From Metaphire vulgaris (lineage: Eukaryota; Annelida; Clitellata; Crassiclitellata; Megascolecidae), in contig CM030834.1 of the NCBI GenBank assembly GCA_018105865.1, positions 11,898,719 through 11,962,718 on the forward strand: 64,000 nt of DNA, written 5' to 3'. The notes beneath the pieces were generated by a model. That model saw only the letters and a program-made list of their open reading frames with translations. It searched no databases and was not told the origin of the DNA. Each line of letters begins with the position of its first letter. Within the stretch, counting starts at the first letter, position 1. The translations under genes were made by a program, and so were the position numbers. Positions 10,315 to 33,335 of this stretch are shown piece by piece.

Positions 10315-12189
10315 TACAACATTTATATTATATTTATGGCATCATTATTGAAAGATCGCAAAAGCCTTTTCTGAATAATAATATTATTTGGATCTTGTCA
10401 AAATAACTTGCCCTGAAAGTACATTTGCAATAACACATACAATAATAATAAGGAATGCAGAACACAATTCAAAAACAGATCAATGATAATAATATCCAAA
10501 TAAGAAACAGAAGCCTCAGTCCCTAGTCAAGTCTAAAAATTCTATTACACTAATAAATAGCTTGAAATTATAAAACTATAAAAAAACAGTCAGCTTTGCA
10601 GAAACCACTGGTTTATTAGTACTAACAATTGAGGTCAAAATAAATGTTAGCCTAAAATTAATTAAACAGTGAAATGTTAATTGTCAAAGAACATGACAGA
10701 ATATTGCAAGAGCCTTGCTATAAGGTGAAAATAATACGCTTAAATTCATTACAGTGATTAGATAAAACTTTTCACAATAGCAGTATGATGACAATAGCCT
10801 GTCCCGTCACTGGAGAGTTTCATTTTAGGATCCGACTTATTACAATGCATGACAACCAGAAACAAGTTTTCAACCACTAAACTGCAAATAACACGATGCT
10901 GTCGAAATGGAAATTGTGAAGAGAGAAATTTAAACTACCAATTTACGTTATACAAAGAAGAATACCAGTAATCAAAACCAACAATCCATGCATGATATGT
11001 GCCGTAAAATGATCAGGTGTGGAAGAAATTACTAAGACCTCAAAGTGAGTGAGCCATTAATTAATAAAGGATTCCATAAATATAAAACAATTCAATAACT
11101 TGAAAACAAGAGATCTGCAAATATAGTACTCAAAATAATGAAAATTGCAAAGCTGTGTCCAGCAAAATGCAGCCATACTTGTTCCAGCAATATATTCATT
11201 CGTTGTTAGTTGTTGTTTAGGCCATTCAGTGGAATATAGGTCCTAATGAACTGTAATATATTTCAAATAAACATATCTGCAATAAAAGTCTAAGAAAAAA
11301 GCTACTTGTTCAGCAGAAGGTTAACAGAACATCAACAATGAACTAGTGGTAACTTTCTTACCCTAATTTTGTTTCAACTATGCAATTTTAAACCCATAAG
11401 ACAGCTGAAACATTACACTATATTAATGAAACAAGGAGCATGCCTAAATCATATTTCAGCTTGAAGTGATATCAAAACCAACAGCTTTAATGCCTTAAAA
11501 CTCTAAATCTTTACAATGTTTTATGACCAAGCTAGTCTAAAATTACTCCACTGCAGTTCATTGGTACTCAGATTAAGTACACTTGCTGTTGTTCTTCAAC
11601 TAAATGTATTTCTTCATAAGTTCATACCATCTATGAAATGGAAAAGAACAAATACAAAATAAACAAGTAAAGGGAATTGGGGAATTATTCCGATGGAAAT
11701 TATTTCCAATGCTCAAAGTTATAGAAAACCATCTCTAACAACTTCAACAACCCAACCAAATTGAAATTGTCTCAGAAAATACTAGTAGTTGAGTTCATGT
11801 GGCATTTTAATCAATTATGGTTAAAAAATAATCTTCCAAAAACACATCATAATGAAATTATCACTAGGGCTGAAAACTTCATGAGGCAACGTCTGAGATC
11901 AACATATCGGCAAACACTGCTTTCACGATTCACCATTCACATTCCTGATTACAACATTAACTCGTTTTAGTAACTGATTCCAGCAAATTTCATTCATCAG
12001 GCATTTCAACAATGCACTGAAATGCCACTGGAGTAAATAAAGTAGATTCGTTGAAATGACTTGCAGTCTAAAAATGTCTAGACAACAAGAAATAGTAACG
12101 TTACCATATGCCTCATCATCACTACTGACAGTTTTGACTATTAAATGTTAAATGGTGCTAAAATAAATGATGTACAAACAGGAGCAGTA
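10314..12189. other. AT-rich intergenic DNA, no gene seen
   Basis: No splice-bounded exon, RT motif or inverted-repeat element is recognised. Codon-like frames are short and interrupted. Confidence 0.55.
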
Positions 12190-12204
12190 CGTGACTTTCA
12201 GATC

Positions 12205-12740
12205 GTGCAGATTGTCACGGACATTATAAGGTCACAGGATTTTTAGGTCACGGGACGTTTATGTCACACACCAGGTATGAATAGAAAAATTGACTTATTC
12301 AAAATGCTTTCTTAACATTTTCTTTCCAAATACAAAAGTCATGCGAATTTTTAGATCAGTACTTATTCTTATTATAAGTTACACCATCAGGAACTTGTGG
12401 GACAGACCTCGAAGATAGTCAGTGATTTCAAGATCAGCATAAGTTCTGACAATGCTCAAAATTCAATCATCCATTTGTCAGTTTTTTTTTGGCTTTTCTG
12501 GTGCAAGCAACTCTGCCACATACTGTTCTTAACCTCTTTCATCTACAAATACCGGTAAAGTCCATTCTAATTCATGAGAGCAAAGATCTATAACTTCCTA
12601 AGGCCTTTAAAAATGAGATCTAGGCATATAAATTACAATTAGAATCATATACTTTTGTCTTTTCCTCACTGGTTCACTGGTGTGAGACCTAAACGTTCCA
12701 TGACCTAACTGTCCCATTACCTAATCATCTGGTGACCCAA
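12205..12740. repeat. Inverted arms built of AGGTCAC-GGGAC words
   Basis: Words such as AAGGTCACAGGA and AGGTCACGGGACGTTTA at 12228-12262 recur inverted at about 12680-12735 (GACCTAAACGTTCCATGACC). About 420 bp separates the arms. This could be an old foldback element. No target duplication was found. Confidence 0.4.
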
Positions 12741-12759
12741 TCGGCATGACCTATTAGTC

Positions 12760-13173
12760 CAGGGATGGGCAAAGTGCGGCCCGCGGGCCGAATGCGGCCC
12801 TCGAAGCCCTTTTGTGCGGCCCCCGACATCGAGAAATATTGCATTAATGTGCGGCCCTCTAAACATATGAAACACTTGATAACGCCTCACTGGAAAATTC
12901 AGCATTCAAATTGGATTTACACTTGGGCACTTGATCGCTAACTAGAAATAATGCTTTTAATATTTACTAACCTTTCTTCGACTTGACAGTCTTGGCTTAT
13001 TAATAATTTACTTATACTGAACAGCATACAGGATAATAGGCTTACGCTATGTTAAAGTCGTTTTGGAGACTACTTAAAAATTTCATTCTAAATGCCGACA
13101 AAACTTGTGCGGCCCTCGGTTTCCGTCACAGACACTTTTGCGGCCCTCGGATAAAAATGTCTGCCCATCACTG
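12760..13173. mobile_element. hAT MITE with CAGGGATGGGCA ends and GCGGCCC clusters, copy 1
   Basis: Inverted ends CAGGGATGGGCA and TGCCCATCACTG. The perfect 8-bp duplication TATTAGTC is at 12752-12759 and 13174-13181. Both subterminal zones carry repeated TGCGGCCC words, the classic arrangement of hAT transposase-binding repeats. The interior is AT-rich and non-coding. An opposite-orientation copy is at 56037-56439. Confidence 0.92.
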
Positions 13174-13975
13174 TATTAGTCCATGACATAATTGGTAAGA
13201 CCTAATACTCCTGTCCCCAAAACAGGAGATTAAGCAAATGCTCATCAATTACAAAAACAATTCATAACACTATCAAGAAGATGAAATTCATTCCATTGTT
13301 AAGACAGCTGTTCAATACAGAAACTAAAAATCCTTTTAGAATACAATAACATTAACGAGTTTAGCATGCACTACATACTAAATATACTGTACAGCTAGTC
13401 TGAATCTTAAGCATGTGTAAAATAACAGAAAATAATTCCAGATTTGGACAACAAATATTACATTAGTCAAATATTAAAACATGTTTTTAGTACAATCAAA
13501 ATGTAGACATATTCAGCAAAAACTATTATGCTGTCCATTCATAAGACGATGTGACTATTGTTATTAAATAAGTTTTATTTGAAACAGTAAATGCAAATAA
13601 AAGTATGCCTATACTTATTACACTGTCTTACTAATGTTTGTGAATGAAGGTAATGGGAACAATTATATTCAGTAAAATAAGATGTGTTCAGCCGTCTATA
13701 ATTAGAATTCTACAGGATATGGTAAGCCGTCCTAACAATCACGCTATATATACCAAGATGTTAGCTTTTTGCACAGGAATGATTTGCTGAAATTGGGAAA
13801 GCTTTTACATAAAAACCCTGTATTGTTGAAATACATAAAATCTTAAACAATGATCCATTACTGGACTTTTGAATCATCAAAACTTCTTATGACTTTTACT
13901 TTTACATCCAAACTACTGTACATCCAAAATTACTTTCAACTGTTAATTATATGGTGGTCAGACTGAATAAACTAA

Positions 13976-15480
13976 TCAGGTCAGGTCTTCGTTCTCCAAC
14001 TGTGTCCAGCTATTGATTTCTCCATGACATCTCTCCGATGTTCTCTGTTCTTTGCAATTTCTTCCAAAGTCATTCGGTGTCTTCCGGCAGTGTTTCCATT
14101 GAGATTCAGTCCTGTCCTGTTCAGATCCTCTTCCAATCCGTCCATCCATCGTCTTTTCGGTATTCCTTTAGATATTTTCCACTCTGGCTTGCAGCTGAAA
14201 ATTGGTTTTGGGTTTTTTATTTCTTCGACCCTGAATATGTGTCCGGTCCATTTCAATCTTCTCTTTCTGATTACTTCTATGATACTACATTGCAGCGTTC
14301 TCTTTCTAACTTCTTCATTTGTGACATGCTCTTTGTATCCAATCCTTAGTATTCTTCCAAGCCATTTATTTGCTGCCATTATATGTTTCTCCAAGTCTAT
14401 TTTATGGTCCAAGATTCACATCCATATACCAGTATTAGTATTGTATTACACAAGTTTTGAGAGTTCTTATTTTTGTTTTCATCCCAATGTTGCCTTTTGA
14501 AAATTTTGGTATGTAGATTGTTGAATGTAGATCCTGCAATTGCTATTCTTCTTTTAATCCCCAAGTCCAAACCTCCCTCTGCTTCAAATTCACTTCACAA
14601 GTAAACAAAATTCTTCACCATTTCAATTTCCTTTCTGTTATGTGTAGCTATTGGCCATTCTCCAACTTTCTTTGTAATTGGCATTATTTTTGTTTTATTA
14701 GTGTTTATTTGCAATCCAAATTTTCCACTCTCTGTTATTAAGGTCAATGTTAATTCCACAATCCTTGAGAGTCATCCTGCTATTACACATGTAGAACCAG
14801 CATATTCTATGTCATCTATACTTCCTGGCTTTAGAGATGTTCCTAAACCACTTGTATTTTCAAACCGTCTCATGATGTAATCTAGTGTAATGTTGGAGTA
14901 TTGGCAATAGGATACATCCTCATTTAAATCCTGTTTTGATTTTGAACCATTCTGTCTCTCCTCCAACAATTCTGATACATGCTAAAACTGTGCTGTATAA
15001 ATTTTCATTTAGCCTAATTATTATGGCATGTATGCCATATTTCCCCAGGAATTTCCACACCCCTTCTCTCCAGATAGAGCCATATGCTTGGGCAAAATTG
15101 ATGAAGCACATGATAATCAAATCTTCATTGAATTTTAGTTTACTCTCAATGAGCTGTTGAAGGATGAAGATTTGGTCAGAGCATTCTCTTCCCTTCCTGA
15201 ATCCACACTGGTTTTCCCTGAGTTTCATCCACTGTATCCTTTATTTTTTTTAACATGACTCCGGTGAAAACTTTCCCTGGTACACTTAAGAGGTCGATTC
15301 CTCGGGCGTTGCTGCATTCCTTTCTGTCTCCTTTCTTGTGTATTGGTATTACAATTGCTTTTCTCCAGTCTAATGGTGTTTTCTCAGTTTCCATACTGCT
15401 GTTATGACCCGATGTAGCCACCTGATTGTATACACACCAGTGTTTAGGAGCATTTCTGCTGTGACATTGCAGAGTCCTTG
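13976..15480 (-). pseudogene. LINE reverse transcriptase, degraded
   Basis: Minus-strand frames in order give RT motifs: DWRKAIVIPIHKKGD and RGIDLLSVPGKVF (15176-15421), NQCGFRKGRECSDQIF (14920-15228), SLKPGSIDDIEYAGS (14772-14969) and the C-terminal ANKWLGRILRIGYKEHVTNEEV with RRLKWTGHIFR (13981-14412). This is the standard order of an animal non-LTR RT. Frames are broken several times, the catalytic box appears altered, and no endonuclease domain is seen, so it is a dead 5'-truncated copy. Its 3' terminal 110 bp recurs at 27196-27306. Confidence 0.85.
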
Positions 15481-16371
15481 GGCTTTGCTTAAATAATAAA
15501 ATAATAATAAACCCATACCAGTCTGAAACTCATTATATAACAAGCAATGTAATTTAACCCAATTAACAGCATTTTGTGTTAAACACTTAAATAATTTGCA
15601 TTTCAGCAAATAAATAAGATTACAAATGAGTCACCAATTAAATAGAAGAATCATAAATACGAAAAATACTAATTATCTTCAGTCATTCCAACTACAACTC
15701 CCAAACTGATAAGAAAACACACGAACTATTTCAACCAGTAAACAATGTCATATGTGAAATATCACAAAATGAAAGCCTAAGTGAGCTCGTTTAAGAGGTA
15801 CCATAATGAAGTTACATAAAACTTTGAAAATCAAAGTTCAACGCTTGATGAACATGTTAATTAGTCCTAAGTGTGATGGATCAAACTAATAAAGTGAACT
15901 AGATGCAATCATCAAATATACTGTAAACAATACCAAGTCAAGTCATTAATTTACTAAATGCAAGTGATGCAGCATCTATGAAATAATAATTGTATAAAAA
16001 TTATTAAAAAAATAAATAAAAGCCTAGTTATGTATGTTGTCACTGACAATATATATGTATATATACAGTATATATATACAGTATATATATACAGTATATA
16101 TATATATACATACATACATAAAATTTAAAAATTGCCTTTTGGCCTGCAAATGACCAACACTAAGGTGTCCTGTCCTGAAAAGATTTAGGTTCTTTATCAT
16201 CGAAAACAAGAAACTCCTCTGGAAGACAACTAGAGTAAAATAATTTAAATTCATCAAATATGAAAAGTATTTATATACTGGTACTCTATGTGCATGTGAA
16301 AACCAGAGTCTGAGTCAAAACTAGTAAGCAGCAGATAAAAGCAAATAATTTGAACCACATCTTCTACTAGC
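15481..16371. other. AT-rich DNA with a short TATATACAG repeat
   Basis: No gene was recognised. A TATATATACAG-type microsatellite lies at 16049-16110. Confidence 0.5.
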
Positions 16372-16555
16372 CAGTGGCGGCTCAACATGGGAGGCCTGTG
16401 CCCCCTATTGAATGCCTGGCCCCCAGCAGTCTCCTTGTTAGGACCCTGTACTTTCTACTACATACTGTACCTATTAATAAATGGTAGGCCCCTATGCTTA
16501 GAAGTTGCCACCCCAATGCCCCCCCCCCACTTGCCAAATCCTGCAGCCGCCACTG
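16372..16555. mobile_element. hAT-type MITE, CAGTGGCGGCTC family, copy 2 (reverse orientation)
   Basis: Ends CAGTGGCGGCTC and GCAGCCGCCACTG with the perfect 8-bp duplication CTACTAGC (16364-16371 and 16556-16563). Its interior aligns with copy 1 in the opposite direction, including GTTGCCACCCCAATGCC. Confidence 0.9.
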
Positions 16556-16563
16556 CTACTAGC

Positions 16564-18236
16564 ATCAGCTAAATACACTTTGAAGTCACATTTATTCAAC
16601 AGAGCTGACAACTGAGTATTGATATTGACTTACAACATATTTCAATAGATCTAATTTACATGAGATTCAATACACACTTCCATCTTGGAAATTGAATATA
16701 ACATGTTGACTGATAAAATGTGCTTATGACAACATTTACAATTCCAACCAATGCCAAATGATTTTCTGTGCTCGACAAAGCAATCGATTATCATATAAAC
16801 AATCTATCGGAACAAACCCGTAGCAAAAGCTTACACAGCAAAACTTCACAAAACAGAATTGGACACTGAAGCAATTAACACCCGTGGAAAAGATCAACTT
16901 CTTTCAAACAACTGGATTCAAAATACAGTGGAGCCCACAGAATTAAATCTGTTTTTACTTAATGCCAATGTTACCTACTGATAAACGTTATTACTGATAC
17001 AATTCCTACGACACATTTGGAAAGTTAATAAATGGAATATACAAATAGTTGAAATGAGAAGATGTCAGAAAAACAATGACAATTGTTGTCCAAAGATTTG
17101 TAGCAACTTCACATTTCAAGGCAAACATTAAAACTAGACTCCAGTAGATAGAAATTACGGCAACAGCACACAAAACGAAGACATGAATCAGCATAAAAGG
17201 AAGCGATTTAAAATTCTGGTGAAAAAGTTACAATTCACAACTGATATGCAGAATAACAAATCCACAATCAAGAATACCAGAAAATAATTTAAATTCTACA
17301 AATGTGATGATGAAAATGTTTTAAACTAAGAAACTCACTCTATCCTACATTACTGCAAGGTGCTAATATCTGTATATTAAACATATAAGCTGTAATCAAT
17401 TAAATAATCACATTTTACAAGTTAGCAAAATAGCATTTATTCTAGAATTGTGCAGACAGCAAATTTTCTGTGTTTTGACAGAGGGCCCTTAGAGAAAATT
17501 CCTATGAAAAAACACACAAAAATGGTAATCCATAAAAATGAAAAAACATGTAATTAGCATTTTCTAAGATAGTTCAGCTTGTGCCATTCAACATGAACAT
17601 ATACACTTCTAGCAAGCGTTTTGATGCTGATATATGGCTGCATGTACATGAGTGCTTGTGCGTGCGATGTAGTCGCCACGTGTAGTCACTGCGTGTTGAT
17701 GGTATGCAGCAGCTTTAGAAGGAAGAGAAGATCAGTGCACAGGCATGATATTAGTCAAGTTCTCTACACTCAATGATTTTAAACATTAGAGTTACTGCAT
17801 TTACAGATATAAAGTGTCACATGTTATGCTATGCTAATAAGACAGTTTTCATCACAATAGCACCAAGCTATCACAACAAAAACATTCTATAGTCAAATAC
17901 ATGACAAGTGTTACACATAATTCAAACCTAATTAATTAGACACAAATCCAGTATACAGCGGGCACTGCCTAGACATTTAAACTTCTAAGGCAACAGTCTC
18001 AGAATAATAATCAGAAGACCATTTGTGTTCACTTTCAGTGATCCCGTCTTCATCGCTACTTGCCATTTTCTATTACGAACCCTTGCTTGAGCATATAATG
18101 CAGCAGAACGGATCATTGAGTAGGACATGCAACAGAATCATGTCTTAGACATACGGTATTATGCACAAACAGCTCAAAGGCTCATACAAATGCTCAGCAT
18201 CCAAGAAAACAGTACGCTTTTCAAACAACCAAGTAT
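16564..18236. other. AT-rich DNA downstream of the palmitoyl-transferase stop, probable 3' UTR and flank
   Basis: On the minus strand this follows the stop codon at 18237. Candidate AATAAA signals (plus-strand TTTATT) exist, for example near 17436, but cannot be ranked by eye. No other gene is seen. Confidence 0.4.
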
Positions 18237-28417
<10,181 letters not shown>

Positions 28418-28788
28418 TTGCAAAATTCTGCTCAGAAATCACGGAACGTAAAGAAAACAGAAAAACAGAAAGGCCTAGGACCACAAGATTTAAATCCGCG
28501 TCCCGGAATATTCAACGCAAAACTTCCTTTCATAACTTCTTCCGATTTGTCACATATTTATTTGCAGAAAACGCCTTGATAATAACAAAGGTAGTTTAAA
28601 TTCTTTAAAAACGTCGTTCTTTCAACTTAATTCGAAGCAAATTGAACAAATTTCTGTTAAATTTTTCTCATAACCAAATACACTAAAACAACTTCGATAT
28701 ACAGAGGTGCATCTAAGTACAGAAGAGACTGTAGCCATAACCTGGCCTCTATAGCGCTATTTTTTGGTAACGTTCGATGCTCCAACAT

Positions 28789-29229
28789 AGGGGCTGTCCA
28801 TTAATTATGTCAACAATTTTTGGGCAATTTGTGACCTCCTCCACCCTTGTCAACAACTGTCAACTTTCAGTTATCCCTCCCATAATTCCGTCAACAACTT
28901 TTAACCCCCCCCCCCAGATCAATGACAAGTCCCAATAACAAGGTTATTAGGCCTATTCTTTGCGGTGATGACCATTTTTTTCCTTTTCTTGCTCGTTGAG
29001 TGTCAAAATTTGATGGTTATGACCTTTTTGCCATGCTTATTTCCATTGTAGGCCCTATAATAGCCTAAGTAGCCTAGTATTTCGTGAAATTTCCTAGTTT
29101 TTGATTACTTGTAAAAAGTGAAATTGTTGACGTCAACTTCTCCTGACCCCCCTCCCTGTCAACAACTGTCAAACTTTTTCAAGCCTCCCCCTAAATTGTT
29201 GACGTAGGCCTAATTAATGGACAACCCCA
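28789..29229. mobile_element. MITE with GGGGCTGTCCATTAATTA ends, copy 2
   Basis: The left GGGGCTGTCCATTAATTATG and the right AATTAATGGACAACCCC are inverted. Its interior is the reverse complement of copy 1 (2972-3372), with CAACAACTGTCAA phrases and CTTTTCTTGCTCG. It lies upstream of the palmitoyl-transferase start. Confidence 0.75.
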
Positions 29230-29651
29230 TAGTAATGTGTTATCGGTAGGCTATGCACTATGCAGATGATAGGGGCCTATCCAAAATTGGACTGCAGCGG
29301 TGAAGATCCGAGTGGAGAGAAGCGATCGACCGAAACCTCGTAATCTAATCTAGCAGGTTTAAATGGAATATCGTTAACAGAAATCACCAGTTTAGAATTT
29401 TTTCTACTCGCTGCGATGCCGATGAACGGCCATGACCAAAGCAAATCTGATAATAAGCTTCTCTTTATCAACCATTAAAGATGAGGTTTTTCATTTTTCG
29501 ATTTAAAACATAAAAACCTGAAATATCTAAATTTTGACTTTTCATTCTTTTAAATTAAACCTCAAAGCCTAGCTTTTAAATTCACATTTCCAGCCCTGTA
29601 TTGCGCCTTTCCTAGCTATAGCTATTTAGGCTAAAAGATAGACAAAACGCC

Positions 29652-29958
29652 CAGTGGCGTAGCCAGGATTTCCGGAAGGGGGTTTGGTTTTTGGTTTTGA
29701 CCGTGACTAACTTCGGAAAAATCTCGACAAGCAAAAAAGGTCATTTCCTCATCTCTATTTTTTCCTTCCAGGTGCTGAAAAGCAAAAAAGGGTCGTCACC
29801 TATTCTTAAACACCGTTACATTCTATAGCCATGTAGCCAAGGGGCTTTGACGCCCAAAATCGCATCCCAAAATAAAAATGCACGGAAACTCATTACAAAT
29901 ATTTTGTTTTCGGCAGCCAAGCGGGTTAACTCCCAACCTCCTCTTGGCTACGCCACTG
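29652..29958. mobile_element. hAT-type MITE, CAGTGGCGTAGCCAGGA family, copy 1
   Basis: Inverted ends CAGTGGCGTAGCCAGGA and TTGGCTACGCCACTG. Flanks AAAACGCC and AAAGCACT match at only 5 of 8, so the duplication has decayed. GACAAGCAAAAAAGG occurs at 29726 and a variant at 29777. Other copies: 35042-35352 and 53972-54260. Confidence 0.82.
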
Positions 29959-30424
29959 AAAGCACTTAAAATAAGCAGTTTCTGCAGTAGCCTACTAACA
30001 AAAGCGCTATATAAATCCACAAGATTTTACTTACTTTCGCACACACACGCGCGCGCGCGCACTCACACATTAAAAATATTGTGTCAATATTTTGTTACAG
30101 AAATTAAGCTACGCTCATTTTACGGAAGACACACAGGGTGTAGGCCTATAGGTCTACTATCCGGGTCATTCTTCCCGTATTTTCACTTAGGTCTACTGGG
30201 TATTTTTCTTAATTATATTCAATATTTTTAACGTAACCCTACCCCTAGCAGAACATCCAATGTTGAACGAGATGCCATTGACATAATTACGTAGGCCTAG
30301 GCCTACAGGGTGGGCCAATAAAGCCGGTATGGCGGTAGGCCTATCATCCTGTTTTGTTGCAAATAAATTCACAATCCCTGGGCCAAAATGCATGAAATCT
30401 GGCATAGGCTGCCTCTGTAGCAGT
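29959..30424. other. Intergenic, short (CG)n run
   Basis: Holds a CACACACGCGCGCGCGC tract at 30040-30062 and several GGCCTA words. No gene is seen. Confidence 0.5.
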
Positions 30425-30707
30425 CAGTGGCGGCTCTAGGATTTGGCAAGTGGGGGGCCGTTGGGGTGGTAACTTCTAATCATGGGGCCAACCATTTGTT
30501 GTTAGGTATGTAGTATTAAGTACAGTAGCGTCATTTCACACTTTTCTTGGGGGCGATAAAAATTTTTGCCAAATTTTAGGCAATTTTTTTGCAATTTTTT
30601 TTGCAATTTTGGCAATTTTTGGGCAATTTTTGGGCAATTTTTGGGCCAATTTTGGCAAATTTGCAATTTTTAAATATTTGTTGGTAAATTTTTATATATA
30701 GTATAGT

Positions 30708-30775
<68 letters not shown>

Positions 30776-30877
30776 CCTATATATATAGTATAGGGTCTCA
30801 ACAGGGGGCCACTGGGGGGCAGTATCTCAGTAGGGGGCACGGGCCCACTGCCCCCCCCCCTGGTGGAGCCGCCACTG
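30425..30877. mobile_element. hAT-type MITE, CAGTGGCGGCTC family, copy 3, with internal repeat expansion
   Basis: Ends CAGTGGCGGCTC and GAGCCGCCACTG, with the perfect duplication GTAGCAGT (30417-30424 and 30878-30885). It is longer than the other copies because a TTTTGGGCAATTT-type repeat (30575-30660) and a TA array (30715-30775) fill the centre. Confidence 0.9.
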
Positions 30878-30904
30878 GTAGCAGTATATAATGAATTAAT
30901 ATAA

Positions 30905-31383
30905 TGAATGCAGCCACTTAAGTTTTTCTTTCAAATTGCGAAGTACAGCGGCGTCAGCTTTAGGGACAAGCTGCACTGGTTACGGATCCCGGAGCGCATT
31001 GCATTCAAGCGCTGCTGGCTGACGTTCCGGGCACCAAACGATCCCTCTTGTCCAGAATACTTAGCGACCTTGATTCGGAGGACGACTACGAACGACCGAC
31101 GGCTCCATCTGCGCTCCAGCAGCCGGGTTCACCTGTACGTCCCACCTCCGTCGAAGATACTCAAATTCGGCGAACGTTCTTTTTCCCGAGGAAACCCTCT
31201 CCTCTGGAATTCGTTACCGGCTACAGTGTCGGCGGCCACTTCATTAGAGGACTTTGCGATCAAATTAAAGACTCACCTATTTAACATTCGTTCCCATGTT
31301 CTTGTAAAGCGCCTTTGACTTTGGCCCTTGCTAAGCTACGGAGCTACATAAATTGTCACAAACAATAACAATAACAATAACAC
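30905..31383 (+). pseudogene. CR1-like LINE 3' end with (CAATAA)n tail
   Basis: The 136-residue frame has KLHWLRIPERIAFKRCWLTF, GERSFSRGNPLLWNSLPATV and SLEDFAIKLKTHLFN, the usual end of CR1/L2-type ORF2. After the stop a short tail ends in CAATAACAATAACAATAAC (31360-31381). The RT core is absent. Confidence 0.85.
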
Positions 31384-32155
31384 CTGGGGAATATCAAGCT
31401 CTGCATACAGTGAATCTTATTTTTAGACGGAACAGAATTTTATTATAAATTCAATTTCACATATTGTAATGCAGCACTGAACTTTACGATCGTCCTTGAC
31501 TTTTTTTATTCTACAACTAACTGACACATAGGCCATATATAATGCCATTTTGGGCTTTGTTCTGTCATTATGGCGGAGCAGTAAATAAATTTAAGAGCAG
31601 CAAATAAATTTGCATCTTTATTACACTATTTACTTAGCTGCTAAACATAACAGGAAACGTCCAACAGTGACGTCAGAGTTTTCCCAAACTAGGCTAGTTG
31701 TTTCGATTAATTAACGGCGCCCTCTTCACACAAAAAGTAGCCCAATCAAGGTTAGGCCTACTGTAGGCCTATTGCTGAATGTGGCTGAATTTTAAATCAA
31801 ACGCGTAAAATTATCCATGAATTCTACTTAATTTTAAAACCGGACTCAATAAATTCTCGAAAACTGTCCTTAGCAAAAGACGCTGCGAAAAATATCTAGC
31901 AGCGCCAGAGTTAATATCAATTTGAAAAAGCAATACCTAAGGTAGGCCTACCAAATAGGCACTAGAAAGTAGAAACCCACAATCGTAACACGATACTTTA
32001 GCATACATATATACAGGTAAGTTATAACAGCTAAATGTCACAGGTGCAGCAACGGCGCTGTTAACTAAGTAATATTAGAACGAATTTCCGTGCGGCGTTC
32101 TGTTAGGCCTATTATGTAGCTTTCCTATTCAGCTAGACTAACATATAGACGTTTC
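31384..32155. other. Intergenic, no gene seen
   Basis: AT-rich with scattered GGCCTA words. No element boundary or exon is supported. Confidence 0.5.
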
Positions 32156-32418
32156 CAGGGCCGCCGAGAGAAAATCCGGGCCCCGGAACAAAACAATTTG
32201 CGGGCCCTTAAGAAAAATTTCTCAAGTCTCCGAAAAACCTGACAAGCAAAAAAACGTTATCAACTCTCCAAACACAATCTGACAAGCAAAAAAACGTTGT
32301 AAATTCTCAAAAAACACCCTGACAAGAAAAAAAAACTTATCGTCACCGGATCTGGGCCCCTGAAAACTCCATGGGCCCCGGTACAATGTACCGGCTGCAC
32401 CCCCTCTCCTCAGGCCTG
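32156..32418. mobile_element. hAT-type MITE with CAGGGCCGCCGAGAG end and three GACAAGC words
   Basis: Imperfect ends CAGGGCCGCCGAGAG and CTCTCCTCAGGCCTG. The 8-bp duplication GACGTTTC is perfect (32148-32155 and 32419-32426). GACAAGCAAA starts at 32241 and 32281 and GACAAGAAAA at 32321, exactly 40 bp apart. A fragment of the same left end is at 62823. Confidence 0.85.
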
Positions 32419-32509
32419 GACGTTTCGCAATATACTGTACAGTAATCACTGGGTATAATGTGATCATGTCGTGTTACGTCAGCAATAGGCTACTCCTTGC
32501 TACCGAACG

Positions 32510-33018
32510 AAGAATGATCTGGATTTTATCAAGTAGCACCGATGGAAGACCGCGAAAAGTGAGCCACAGTAGTCAAGCATGAAACAAATAAGAGCGTGAA
32601 TCAAAGAAGTAGATGATGCGTCGATTGCATGACAAACACAGTAACTCTGAGCTGTAGGTCTACCTAAGATGGCTTAAACAACCGTGACAAAGGGAGTTGA
32701 TATGTTATGCAAAGGTTAACTCGGAATCCAGAAGTGTGCCAATATCACGGACAGAAGAGAAGAGAGAGGTCAATGAAGTTAATCAGCAGAGACAGCCTCA
32801 GACAGGTGGTCGAAATAGACAGCAGAGACAGGTGGTCGAATTCTGAGAGAGTTGGCTGTAAGTACCAAATCACCAAACCAGATGAGCTGAGTTTTAACTG
32901 GATTAAGTAGAAGACGATTTGAGTGCAACCACAAACGACGTACATTGGAAACTTCAACATTTACACGAGTGATTTGTAGTGCATAAGTAGGACATGCGCG
33001 TGAATAGGCCTGGTACAA
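32510..33018 (-). pseudogene. LINE reverse transcriptase fragment
   Basis: The minus strand reads VRRLWLHSNRLLLNPVKTQL followed by IWFGDL, a typical RT motif (N-LLLNP-KT). Downstream in-family residues decay rapidly. No ends were found. Confidence 0.6.
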
Positions 33019-33335
33019 CTATAATAACAAAGCGGTAAAGGTTTGCATAAGTTATTATCAGGGGTGCCCACAGATAGAGGGAAAGGAAGCAAATTCTTCC
33101 TAAATAAGCCTTAATAGGCCGCAGTCAACGTGCTAGGGGAGGAAATTCCCCCCTTAGGGGAGAAAATTCTCCCCTGAGTTTTGGTATCACGTTAGAGTAG
33201 CACAGGGAAGAGGGAAAGCTGCTTCCAGTAGTCAGGGGGGATGGGCGCCCCTGGTTATTATATAACTCCTGTTCAGTTGTATGCGTAAGCCTAGAATAAC
33301 CTACACGCGACGGACGTGTGATCACGTGTGACAGT

